Shown: positions 7,133 to 15,191 of the stretch, piece by piece | How positions within the stretch are numbered: the first letter of the stretch is position 1 | Layout of the letters: every line of letters begins with the position of its first letter | From: Prolixibacteraceae bacterium | GTDB taxonomy: Bacteria > Bacteroidota > Bacteroidia > Bacteroidales > Prolixibacteraceae | Reading direction: 5' to 3' | Length of the DNA: 64,000 bases | NCBI GenBank assembly: GCA_028683385.1 | Contig: JAQUIJ010000012.1 | Span: 62,001-126,000 of the forward strand | Notes under the pieces: model-generated | What the model saw: only the letters and a program-made list of their open reading frames with translations | The model's database searches: none | Told to the model about the DNA's origin: nothing | Position numbers and translations under genes: made by a program

Positions 7133-7703
7133 ATTCTGATACAACCAAGCTGAAGTCGAGCGTGAATTCGTCGTAAATTACTTTGTCGCCTAAGTTATCG
7201 AAGAAGGATTTAGAACCGTATTTGAGACCATATTTACTCCTGTCTATAGTCATTGTTCCTTTGTAAACAGTACTTTTTCCATCTTTTGAAGCAGTCGCTG
7301 TAAAGCTATTCGGAAGAGTAACACCTTTAATTGTCAAATTTCCGGAGAAATTATTGCCATCGACTTTGGTTATAACAAGATCGGCAGTCGGATAAGTTGC
7401 AACACCAAAGAAATCGTCTGATTTCAAATGACCAATTAATTTGGCATTCCATGCTGGATCAGTCAAATCGGTATTAACAATCGAATTCATGTCAATCACA
7501 ACTTTTCCACCAGTTACTTTACCGTTGGTAACATCCAGAGTACCTTCTTTAACGCTAATTGTTCCGGAATGTTCGCCGGTAACTTTTTTACCCAACCATT
7601 TTACCGAGCTTTTTGCAACGTCTACTTTTTGTGTTCCGGCAAATACGGCTGTTGTAAGCGTAAGAGCCAACACCAATAATCCAAATGATTTAATCGCTTT
7701 CAT
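7131..7703 (-). CDS. YceI family periplasmic lipocalin-like protein
   Basis: The 190-residue protein starts with a clear Sec signal peptide (MKAIKSFGLLVLALTLTTAVFA, shown for its length only in part as MKAIKSFGLL...AVFA). The mature part has the YceI pattern: VDVAKSSVKWLGKKVTGEHSG, the ITKVDGNNFSGNLTIKGVT strand and a DRSKYGLKYGSKSF hairpin near residue 153, then VIYDEFTLDFSL at the end. YceI proteins form an extended lipocalin barrel that binds isoprenoid-type lipids in the periplasm and are often induced by stress. It lies downstream of the AraC and OsmC genes on the same strand, but a gap of about 150 bases suggests its own promoter. Confidence 0.9.
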   Translation of the reverse strand: MKAIKSFGLLVLALTLTTAVFAGTQKVDVAKSSVKWLGKKVTGEHSGTISVKEGTLDVTNGKVTGGKVVIDMNSIVNTDLTDPAWNAKLIGHLKSDDFFGVATYPTADLVITKVDGNNFSGNLTIKGVTLPNSFTATASKDGKSTVYKGTMTIDRSKYGLKYGSKSFFDNLGDKVIYDEFTLDFSLVVSE

Positions 7704-7808
7704 AATTCTTAATTTTAATTGATAATTGATTTTTTCTGTTTCAAGTAACTTACCTCCATAGAGGTTTACTTTATAACTGATTAATTTTTAATTGTTTTTA
7801 TACAGTTA

Positions 7809-7816
7809 CAAATGTA
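7809..7816 (-). promoter_or_regulatory. Candidate -7 element for the YceI gene
   Basis: On the minus strand this is TACATTTG, a fit to the Bacteroidota TAnnTTTG element. It would give a leader of about 100 bases before the YceI start at 7703. No clear -33 TTG is visible at the right distance, so the call is weak. Confidence 0.3.
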
Positions 7817-7855
7817 TGATGAAGAAACAGTGTGAAAAATGGACTAAAAAAGGAT

Positions 7856-8734
7856 TTAATGGTATTTTTTTCTGCTAACATCACGAAACTCCTTCAAAGT
7901 AGTGCCGGTGTACTTCTTAAAGAAGCGGCTAAAATAGGCCGGATCATCAAAACCCAACTCATAAGCAATCTCTTTCCCCGACATGCTACTGGAATAAAGC
8001 AACTTTTTGGTTTCGTCAATTACCCTGTTGCGGATGAGTTCTCCGGCGGTAATTCCAGTAGTTCGCTTGGTCAATTCATTCAGGCACGAAGGATTCATGT
8101 TCAGCATTTCGGCGTATAACGAAACGTTCTTTTCTTTCGCAAAATTTTCTTCGATCAACTGTTTAAACTTGATAATGGTTGTATCCGGAGTTGTTTCCGA
8201 TTCCTCTTTAGGAGCCTGATTTTGCTGGTCGAAAATTCGGCGGGATTCGAGCAGAAACAGATGCAGCAAATTCAAAACAATATCCTGGCTGTAATCGTCA
8301 GTGTTTTTAAGCTCCTCAAAAATTAACCCGGTGATGTTGTTCAGTTTTTCATGTTTCTCCGGAGTTACTGTGATCAGGCTCTTAAAATCAGAATTATTGA
8401 ACAGGCGGTATTCCTTTAGCGGAACATGGTTTGTGCGGTTATACTGGATAAATTCTTCATTAAATAGAATGTATGTTCCTCCGACTGATTTGTCAATATA
8501 CATCCGGTGTTTTAAGCCTGGTGGAACAAATAAAATGGTATCAGCTTTCAGGCTGTATTCAACAAATTCGGTAGCATGTATGGCTTCTCCTGATTCGATC
8601 CAGAAAATTGAATAAAAATCGTGTAAATGAGGAATTAGATTATGCTCTATTTCCTCATCATTAAAATCACAGATCTTCCGGATGGTAAAGATCTTTTCAC
8701 TTTCTTCATCAAATAAACGGGAGTTCTTCATCAT
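7856..8734 (-). CDS. AraC family transcriptional regulator
   Basis: The protein is about 292 residues from the ATG at 8734. An N-terminal cupin-like sensor (LIPHLHDFYSIFWIESGEA, then ILFVPPGLKHRMY) is followed by two helix-turn-helix units at the C-terminus. The second reads SGKEIAYELGFDDPAYFSRF and FKKYTGTTLKEFR, the classic AraC signature. The open frame extends to an ATG at 8761, but that would overlap the OsmC stop (8739) by 23 bases; the two ATGs at 8734 and 8731 just after that stop look more likely. It probably forms an operon with the upstream OsmC gene and may control it or the downstream YceI gene. Confidence 0.88.
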   Translation of the reverse strand: MMKNSRLFDEESEKIFTIRKICDFNDEEIEHNLIPHLHDFYSIFWIESGEAIHATEFVEYSLKADTILFVPPGLKHRMYIDKSVGGTYILFNEEFIQYNRTNHVPLKEYRLFNNSDFKSLITVTPEKHEKLNNITGLIFEELKNTDDYSQDIVLNLLHLFLLESRRIFDQQNQAPKEESETTPDTTIIKFKQLIEENFAKEKNVSLYAEMLNMNPSCLNELTKRTTGITAGELIRNRVIDETKKLLYSSSMSGKEIAYELGFDDPAYFSRFFKKYTGTTLKEFRDVSRKKYH

Positions 8735-8738
8735 TTTA

Positions 8739-9155
8739 TTATTCCACAACACGAATTTCAAGCGATAAATCCATGGCTAGCCGATATGCGGCAGAGACAC
8801 CACAATATTTCTCTTCTGAAAGTTTAACCGCCTTTTCAAGCTTATCCATTGGCAAATCCTTACCTTTAAACTGATAGATTACCTTCATTCTGTTGTATCG
8901 AATCGGATGTTCTTCAGTCAAATCTCCTTCAACAATTACATTAAATTCTTCAGGCACAACCTGCATTTTTTTCAGGATCATAATAACATCAATGCCTGTA
9001 CAACCCGCTAAAGCGGTTAGCATTAATTTTTTGGGACGCGGACCCAAATCGTCGCCCCCACCCTCTTTCGATGCGTCAATTACAACACGATGACCATCCA
9101 TATCACACTCGAATGCTAAATTTTGTTTCCAGGCTAAATCAAGTACATGCTTCAT
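8739..9155 (-). CDS. OsmC family peroxiredoxin-like protein
   Basis: The 138-residue product has the family fold and both redox cysteines: LTALAGCTGIDVI (Cys near residue 52) and SEEKYCGVSAAYRLA (Cys near 117). Other matches are the KEGGGDDLGPRPKKLML strand and the VIYQFKGKDLPMDKLEKAV helix. OsmC/Ohr proteins reduce organic or fatty-acid hydroperoxides using these thiols. This shorter form resembles YhfA-type members, whose substrate is less clear. It is followed directly by the AraC regulator. Confidence 0.88.
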   Translation of the reverse strand: MKHVLDLAWKQNLAFECDMDGHRVVIDASKEGGGDDLGPRPKKLMLTALAGCTGIDVIMILKKMQVVPEEFNVIVEGDLTEEHPIRYNRMKVIYQFKGKDLPMDKLEKAVKLSEEKYCGVSAAYRLAMDLSLEIRVVE

Positions 9156-9469
9156 TTGTATAAATTTTCAATTAAGGGTTCTACAATTTCCGTATCAACT
9201 TCGGTTTTTTAATGATATATACAACAAATAGAATTGAGCTTGCGAAATCCATGAAGCAAAGAACTGTTTATATTTTTTTCAGTTTGCCTGAACTTCGGGA
9301 CACCTGTCTATTTCATTCGAATACTTCTATGATTGAGATTTGAATAATTAAGCTAATTTTACGTTTTAATTTGATCATTTACGTTTTACATTTGATCATT
9401 TTTAGATAAAAATTCAACTTATATTAAATTCTGATTGTTGTTTAATCATTTAACAAACAAAGCAACTCG
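9156..9469. other. 314-base divergent intergenic region
   Basis: This AT-rich gap separates the minus-strand OsmC/AraC operon from the plus-strand Crp/Fnr gene and must carry promoters for both. The only strong internal structure is the 20/21-base tandem repeat at 9358-9398. I see no open frame or RNA gene in it. Confidence 0.6.
9358..9398 (+). promoter_or_regulatory. Tandem operator-like repeat upstream of Crp/Fnr gene
   Basis: Two head-to-tail units occur, TTTACGTTTTAATTTGATCA (9358-9377) and a 21-base copy at 9378-9398 differing by one change and one insertion. Each unit ends in the palindrome TGATCA preceded by TT, similar to half of an FNR/CRP box. The pair ends 71 bases before the Crp/Fnr start, a suitable position for autoregulation. 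Confidence 0.5.
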
Positions 9470-10174
9470 ATGAGAAGTTCAATTAAAAGGCCGACAGATG
9501 ACGAATGCGATCTAAATGGATTTCAGTTGTTCAAAAAATTGACCGAACAGGAAATGGCACAATTGAATTATGACAAGACCTGTTCGTTGTATAAAAAAGG
9601 AAGCATTATCTACAGAGAAGGCAGTCGGTTAACAGGTTTTTACTGTGTTACACGAGGTATTTTGAAAATATTCAAAACCGGTATCGACGGCAAAGAACAG
9701 ATTATCCGCTTCGCTAAAAAGGGCGATATTGTAGCGTATCGTTCGCTCCTAGGTCAGGAATTAGCCTGTACCACTGCCAAAGTAATTGAAGAAACTGTGC
9801 TGAGCCACATTCCGTACCAAACACTTTTATACCTGATCCAGAACAACTGGCAGTTTTCGCACCACATGTTGCAAATTGTGTGTAAAGAATTACGCGAAGC
9901 CAATGACTATATTACAGATATAGCCCAGAAAACAGTACGCGAGCGACTGGCAGAAGTTCTGTTGCTCCTGAAAGATGAATTTGAGCTCGACAATGCCAAG
10001 ACTCTGCAGATTTCGCTTACCCGCGAAGAACTGGCCAACATGGTTGGTACCGCTACCGAAAGTGTAATCCGACTTTTATCTGAATTTAAGCAGGATCAGT
10101 TAATTGATTTACAAGGTAGAAAGATAAAATTCATTAATGTTCCGGGATTGACCAAGGTTGCCAATCTGTTGTAA
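9470..10174 (+). CDS. Crp/Fnr family transcriptional regulator
   Basis: The 234-residue protein has an N-terminal cyclic-nucleotide-type sensor barrel (about residues 20-140; YKKGSIIYREGSRLTGFYCV, then GKEQIIRFAKKGDIV) and a C-terminal winged helix (about 150-230; LTREELANMVGTATESVIRL is the recognition region). The first 60 residues contain several cysteines (13, 37, 62 approximately), but not in the Fnr four-Cys spacing, so I do not claim an Fe-S sensor. The nucleotide-binding Arg/Ser signature of Crp is also not evident, so the signal is unknown. A tandem operator-like repeat lies upstream and a strong terminator follows, so the gene is monocistronic. Confidence 0.9.
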   Translation: MRSSIKRPTDDECDLNGFQLFKKLTEQEMAQLNYDKTCSLYKKGSIIYREGSRLTGFYCVTRGILKIFKTGIDGKEQIIRFAKKGDIVAYRSLLGQELACTTAKVIEETVLSHIPYQTLLYLIQNNWQFSHHMLQIVCKELREANDYITDIAQKTVRERLAEVLLLLKDEFELDNAKTLQISLTREELANMVGTATESVIRLLSEFKQDQLIDLQGRKIKFINVPGLTKVANLL

Positions 10175-10197
10175 CCCAAACATTCTAGAACTCAAAA

Positions 10198-10233
10198 GAG
10201 GTCGCTTCATTAAATGAAACGACCTCTTTTTTT
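10198..10233 (+). terminator. Intrinsic terminator after Crp/Fnr gene
   Basis: GAGGTCGCTTCATT at 10198-10211 pairs with AATGAAACGACCTC at 10213-10226 (one mismatch; the apical bases form the loop). It is followed by seven T at 10227-10233. Confidence 0.9.
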
Positions 10234-10399
10234 AGCAACAACCCTCAATAAACACCTCCACTCTGTCAATGGATGAAACAAACTTTTTTTCACAAATGTT
10301 TTGTTTAACTAACTCATTTTCTTACTAACTTGGTAGCGTTATGTTATTTGCATGTTAAAATAGTTAAAATCAAAGAACAAATTTTTAAAACTTAATTTC

Positions 10400-10747
10400 A
10401 TGAAGCCGAATAAACCATATCTGAGTTTAAGTAAAAAAAATGCTAAGTATGAACTATCTGTGATTGTTAACGCTGTAAAAGATCAGACAATTGCGAGTAT
10501 CCGTCAAGAAGAAGTAAAAAGTGGTAATGACAAATATTGGGGAGTGATCATCACCCTTTCGGATGCAACCCAGCTGGTCAATGGTCCGGAAAATCCAATT
10601 TTCTCGACTATTGTTGAAATTGCACTAGATAAATCGGCAAACTACAAGAAAATTCTGTGCAGCACTGAAATAATTGTTTCTGATGGTAGATTTGGCCCTG
10701 CTGCCGGAGACAGTTCATCCATAGATTTTAGCGATACAAATCCATAA
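10400..10747 (+). CDS. Hypothetical protein, 115 residues
   Basis: I do not recognise a family. The product is soluble, with no signal peptide or membrane span. It begins with a basic stretch (MKPNKPYLSLSKKNAKYE) and has alternating hydrophobic strands (ELSVIVNAV, YWGVIITLSDATQLV, TIVEIALDK), suggesting a small beta-rich fold. It ends in an acidic Ser/Asp tail (SSSIDFSDTNP). It is preceded by a 225-base region starting with the Crp/Fnr terminator and followed after 143 bases by the TPR histidine kinase, so it may be independently expressed. Codon use looks ordinary and the frame is uninterrupted, which argues for a real gene. Confidence 0.65.
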   Translation: MKPNKPYLSLSKKNAKYELSVIVNAVKDQTIASIRQEEVKSGNDKYWGVIITLSDATQLVNGPENPIFSTIVEIALDKSANYKKILCSTEIIVSDGRFGPAAGDSSSIDFSDTNP

Positions 10748-10890
10748 CTACATATTTTGGACTATGGATAAAGGGAGCATTTATCAAAAGAATTTATAAT
10801 GACTCACCTTTAAGAATTTATAATTTAAACCATCCTTTTTTATAACTTTCCGTCAATTTAACTTTTATTGACTTCAAATTAAAAGCCAAC

Positions 10891-12996
10891 ATGCAAAAGC
10901 TCTTTTTTGCATATCTATTTATTTTTTGCGGACTTATCAGTAAGGACAGTCTTTCGCAAGTAAGCACTAAGGTTGATACACTTATTATCCAACATATGCT
11001 TGGCAATTTGCAACAGTTGTTATACAGCAATCTGGACAGCACACTTATTTTAAGCAAAGAAGCTGAGCAAAAGGCTGCTAAAATTAATTACAGGAATGGT
11101 ATTTGGGAAGCACAAATGTATCGTGGAAAGGCTCTATTTAGACTGGGATTACCCGACTCCTCTAAATTGCTATTAAATAATATTTTAAAAGAAACACAAG
11201 ACCAAAAGTGTCGCCTGGAAGAAATAAAAGCGCATTTAGCTCTTGCTGATGTATTGCAGGAGGATTACAATTTTACTTCAGCAGTTGAGAATTTACTTCA
11301 GGCAGAGAAATTTCTAAAAGATAGTGATCCCTTTGATCTAAAATTTGAAGTTCTAAATCAGCAGGCAACTACTCACCGTAAAATGAAAGATTACGCCAGC
11401 GCTTTAAAATACTTCAACATACTGGAGAACAACTATTTTAACCAAATGAACACCATACAACGGTACACGCTTTTTCAAAACAAAGGAAATGTTTATGCCG
11501 ATATGAAAGAATACGATAAAACCGAAATATTATTCAAAAAAGCCTACAAGTTAGTAAGTAATATTAATTCTCCGGACAACAACGCTCAGATTACTTATAA
11601 TTTAGGAGCCCTTTTTTTCAGGCAAAAACGGTATAAAGAAGCTGAGGATTATATTACAAAATCGTTGGAGACAAACTTAAAAATAGGTAACCAGATAAAA
11701 ATAGAGCGCTGTTACCGGGTTTTGGGCTCAATCTGTTTTGAACTGGGAGATTATCCGAAGGCTAAAAAATATGGCAACTTGGCCTTGGAGATTGCCCGAA
11801 AAATTAAGAATCCACAGTCGATCATGGGTAACTATAATAATCTTTATTTAGCCCATTGGAATTCAGGATATTACAATAAAAGTATTGCCGATCTGGATAT
11901 GGCATTGAGCTATTATCAGAAATACAACTTATTAAAGGACAGTCTTTATAAGATTGAAACAACCGCAAAAGTTCTGGAGCTTGAAAAGCAATACGAAACC
12001 GAAAAAAAGAACACGCAGATTGCTTTACTGCAAAAGGAAAATCAACACCAGGAAGATCAGATTCTGGTACAAAAGACACAGCGCAATCAATTGATTATAG
12101 GTATTTTACTGGTCATTGGTATTCTTGGCATATTCGTTTATTTCTTTTACTACTATAAAAAGGTAAACAAACTATTACGTCTTCAACGTAAAAGAATTCT
12201 AAAGCAGAAAAGCCAAATCTCGGTACAGCACAATAAACTTCAAAAATCATTGAATACCCAAAATAAGTTATTCAGTATCATTGGTCACGATCTTCGAAGT
12301 CCATTGGCTTCCATTTCAAATATTTCAAGTTTAATTGGTTTCTATATTGAAGACAAAAATTATGCTGCCCTTGAATCAGCCCAAAGAATGATGGATCAGA
12401 AAACCGATCAGATACTTGATTTGACCGACAACCTGCTAAATTGGGCCAGAAGCCAGACCGAAAGGTTGCAACCATTGTTTATACCATTAAGGATAAATGA
12501 TATTTTTAAGGATTGTCTCCAACTTTATCAACCGATTGCGTCCGATAAAGGCATCACGATTGATTGTTTAAATCAAGAAGACCTTCAGATTTGGGCCGAC
12601 CAGAATATGATAAAGACGATATGCAGGAACTTGATTAACAATGCCATTAAGTTTACACAAAAAGACGGACATATTAAAGTTTGGTGCGAATCCAGAGATA
12701 CATCTGTCCTAATCTCAATCAAAGATTCAGGAATAGGAATTGAAAAAGATAGGATTGAATCGCTGTTTGAAATCGGCCATCAGAAAACAACCTGGGGTAC
12801 AGCAGGTGAAAAGAGTACCGGATTAGGACTTTCGGTCTGCAAAGAATTCGTTGAAGCCATGAATGGAAAAATTTGGGTGGAAAGCGAAACTGGTATCGGA
12901 AGTCAATTCAATCTTGAACTTAAAATGTATGATCCTGAAATCCATTCGTCGATGCAAGCAAAAAGAACGACCATGTCTACCCCACTTTTAAACTGA
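10891..12996 (+). CDS. TPR-containing sensor histidine kinase
   Basis: The 701-residue protein starts with a Sec-type signal (about residues 1-23, MQKLFFAYLFIFCG). A periplasmic region with about six tetratricopeptide repeats follows (about 60-360; e.g. YNLGALFFRQKRYKEAEDYI), then a single membrane span near 400-422 (IIGILLVIGILGIFVYFFYY). The cytoplasmic part has a short coiled coil, a HisKA domain with the phospho-acceptor His466 in IGHDLRSPLASIS, and an ATPase domain with the N box NLINNAIKFT, DSGIGI and STGLGLSVC. This architecture is common in Bacteroidota. No response regulator is encoded next to it and no receiver is fused, so its partner lies elsewhere. Confidence 0.9.
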   Translation: MQKLFFAYLFIFCGLISKDSLSQVSTKVDTLIIQHMLGNLQQLLYSNLDSTLILSKEAEQKAAKINYRNGIWEAQMYRGKALFRLGLPDSSKLLLNNILKETQDQKCRLEEIKAHLALADVLQEDYNFTSAVENLLQAEKFLKDSDPFDLKFEVLNQQATTHRKMKDYASALKYFNILENNYFNQMNTIQRYTLFQNKGNVYADMKEYDKTEILFKKAYKLVSNINSPDNNAQITYNLGALFFRQKRYKEAEDYITKSLETNLKIGNQIKIERCYRVLGSICFELGDYPKAKKYGNLALEIARKIKNPQSIMGNYNNLYLAHWNSGYYNKSIADLDMALSYYQKYNLLKDSLYKIETTAKVLELEKQYETEKKNTQIALLQKENQHQEDQILVQKTQRNQLIIGILLVIGILGIFVYFFYYYKKVNKLLRLQRKRILKQKSQISVQHNKLQKSLNTQNKLFSIIGHDLRSPLASISNISSLIGFYIEDKNYAALESAQRMMDQKTDQILDLTDNLLNWARSQTERLQPLFIPLRINDIFKDCLQLYQPIASDKGITIDCLNQEDLQIWADQNMIKTICRNLINNAIKFTQKDGHIKVWCESRDTSVLISIKDSGIGIEKDRIESLFEIGHQKTTWGTAGEKSTGLGLSVCKEFVEAMNGKIWVESETGIGSQFNLELKMYDPEIHSSMQAKRTTMSTPLLN

Positions 12997-12997
12997 T

Positions 12998-14251
12998 TTA
13001 TCTCGCAATCCAGTCTTCCGGATCCATTTTTACGTTTTCCTTCCAGATTTGGAATTTAAGAACTGTCTTCTCATCGTCGCCATCAGTTCCAATGGTTCCA
13101 ATGGTTTGCTTTATGGCCACTTTATCGCCCGATTTAACCTGAACATTCACCAGGTTGGAATAAACAGTCAGGTATTTCCCATGACGTATAATTACAGCCA
13201 TATTACCTCCTGTAACCATAAACACGCGGCTTACTTCGCCCGCAAATACGGCACGCGCTTTAACTCCCTGACCCGTCGAAATATCAATACCATTGTTCTT
13301 GACCTGTATATTTTTCAGTACCGGATGCTCGTGAATTCCAAAATGATCAGTAATTACACCGCGTTCAACCGGCCATGGCAACCGTCGTTTATTCTGTTCG
13401 AACTGACCTGAAGCTAATTTTTCCTCCGGAGTCATCTCATAACCAGTCGATTCAGATGTTTTTGTTGACGGTTTCCCTGTTTTATTCGCTGCTTCTTTAG
13501 CCCGGGCCAATTCTCGCGCTCTTTCTCTCGCTTTTCGAACCTCTTCCTCCACTATTTTTTGAATCTCATTACTTAACTGAGCCTCAATTTGCTGTTGTTC
13601 TCTCAGCTTTTTCTCAAATTCCTTTTGTTTTTTCTGAAGCGTGGTCAGATACTGCCCCTGCTGTGTTTTCTCTTTAGTCAATTGGTCGGCCTCCCGCTTC
13701 TTCGATTGAAGAAGGGTTTCCTTCTCGGCTCGTTGCAGTTGTAACCGGCTCACTTTTACTTGTATGAGATCGCGAATCCATTGAATCAGCTCGGCTTGAC
13801 GTTTCCGGTATTCCGTATATTGCCGGAGGTACATTATTCGTTTATAGGCCTGATTAAAGCTATTTGAGGAAAGAACAAAAAGCAACTTATCGTAGTTGGT
13901 TTGATTCTTTTGAGCATAAACGATCATTCGGGCATATTCACTTTTCAGCTCTTCCAAATCGGCATTGAGTGAGGCGACCAACCACGCATTTTGATCGATA
14001 AAATCGGCCAAAACACCAACTTCTGAGTTAATACCGGTAATCAGGTTGGTACGAAGTTCGATTTGCTTGTTTAGTATTTTGAATTTATTGAGGGTCTTTG
14101 TTTGATTCTTTTTAGCTTCCTCGAGTAATTTTGTGGTGTATTTAATTTGCTCGTTGGTCTTTTGTTTTTTCTTGCGAAGTTCGTCAAGTGACTGGCCATT
14201 AACCAATGCTGCCAGCATCAAAAACACAAAAAGAAGTAAAAAGCTCCTCAT
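12998..14251 (-). CDS. envC: EnvC-like murein hydrolase activator (degenerate LytM/M23)
   Basis: The 417-residue product has a signal peptide (MRSFLLLFVFLMLAALVNG), a long coiled coil (about 22-260, rich in Lys/Glu/Gln and ending in REQQQIEAQLSNEIQKIVEE) and a C-terminal M23/LytM domain (about 295-417; GVITDHFGIHEHP). The zinc ligands are missing: the usual HxGxD reads NNGIDIS, the YxH reads YSN, and the HLHFE position reads VLKFQ. This matches EnvC-type proteins, which do not cut murein but activate amidases at the division site. It is the last gene of the dut-TPR-DUF4292-envC run, 4 bases after DUF4292, and ends 1 base from the convergent kinase. Confidence 0.85.
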   Translation of the reverse strand: MRSFLLLFVFLMLAALVNGQSLDELRKKKQKTNEQIKYTTKLLEEAKKNQTKTLNKFKILNKQIELRTNLITGINSEVGVLADFIDQNAWLVASLNADLEELKSEYARMIVYAQKNQTNYDKLLFVLSSNSFNQAYKRIMYLRQYTEYRKRQAELIQWIRDLIQVKVSRLQLQRAEKETLLQSKKREADQLTKEKTQQGQYLTTLQKKQKEFEKKLREQQQIEAQLSNEIQKIVEEEVRKARERARELARAKEAANKTGKPSTKTSESTGYEMTPEEKLASGQFEQNKRRLPWPVERGVITDHFGIHEHPVLKNIQVKNNGIDISTGQGVKARAVFAGEVSRVFMVTGGNMAVIIRHGKYLTVYSNLVNVQVKSGDKVAIKQTIGTIGTDGDDEKTVLKFQIWKENVKMDPEDWIAR

Positions 14252-14255
14252 ACTC

Positions 14256-15191
14256 TTAGCGATTAATCTGGGTATATCTTTCGGGAACTCTAAACTTTAT
14301 TTCCTTTTCTTCTTCAGTCGAAAAACCTGCAAATTTGATGTTAAGTTTCATCGAACTTTCCGGACTGGCAAAATTAAGCGACATTTCACCCGGATACAAT
14401 TGTTTTTCGACAGGCACAAAATCGGAGAAATCAATATTCAGATTGCGGGAATTTGCAACATCTACCATTTTGATTTTCCTTAACTTATACGTCACCGGAT
14501 CAACATAAATTGTTTGTCGAACTGGCGAATTAGGAATGATTTTATGCGATTTCCGAGCTTGCTTCCGATCGCTCATTTTCTGATTTTCTTTCCGGAGCTT
14601 CAGCTTTTTTACCGACTCTAAAACGTACATTCCAGAATCGATTTTGGCTTCATAATCTTTGATTTCCTTGTCGCGCTTTTCAGCGCCCAACGAGAAAATA
14701 TTATTGGAAACAATGGCATGAATAGTCTCAAAATCAAGATCCATATCGAGCACCGAACTCAGGTAACTGTAATCATCCAAAAAATAATTCTTTTCGAGGT
14801 AATTGATGAATTTTACACTATCCGGAGTTAACCAAAGCCGACCGACCGGAATGTTCAATTTACTCAACATGACGATAATCTGCTTGTCTTTTTCGGCCAT
14901 AATACTAGCCTTGAAGGAGGTTTTCGTCCTTCCGTTATCAAACTGACAATTTATTTTTTTAATCGATAAATGCTTATAATCAAAAGCATTATTTTCAATA
15001 TTCCTGATCAGTTTGTTGGTACCTATTGGTTTAACAACCACTGATGAAGGTGTTGCAACCCGTGTTGTTTTACAAGAGGAAAATCCTATAAAAACAAGGC
15101 AAACTAAACCAAAAATTGAAAATTTTATTGAATTCGTTCTTATCACTGTACCTTTATTTATCGAGATAGCGTTCCTGCTTAATTTTTTCAC
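14256..15191 (-). CDS. DUF4292 lipoprotein
   Basis: The 311-residue product has a basic N-terminus, a hydrophobic segment and a lipobox-like end (FSIFGLVCLVFIGFSSCK, Cys near residue 40). The rest matches DUF4292, a Bacteroidota family with a LolB/LolA-like beta fold: LSIKKINCQFDNG, KQIIVMLSKLNIPVGRLWLTPDSVKF and QTIYVDPVTYKLRKIKMVD. A role in outer-membrane lipoprotein or lipid handling is inferred from fold similarity and is not proved. The start overlaps the end of the upstream TPR gene by 38 bases, and the stop is 4 bases before EnvC, so the cluster is one transcript. Confidence 0.8.
   Translation of the reverse strand: MKKLSRNAISINKGTVIRTNSIKFSIFGLVCLVFIGFSSCKTTRVATPSSVVVKPIGTNKLIRNIENNAFDYKHLSIKKINCQFDNGRTKTSFKASIMAEKDKQIIVMLSKLNIPVGRLWLTPDSVKFINYLEKNYFLDDYSYLSSVLDMDLDFETIHAIVSNNIFSLGAEKRDKEIKDYEAKIDSGMYVLESVKKLKLRKENQKMSDRKQARKSHKIIPNSPVRQTIYVDPVTYKLRKIKMVDVANSRNLNIDFSDFVPVEKQLYPGEMSLNFASPESSMKLNIKFAGFSTEEEKEIKFRVPERYTQINR

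Noticed and set aside
10891-12996. Hybrid two-component kinase with fused receiver
   Set aside because: The frame ends about 35 residues after the last ATPase motif, so there is no room for a receiver or output domain.
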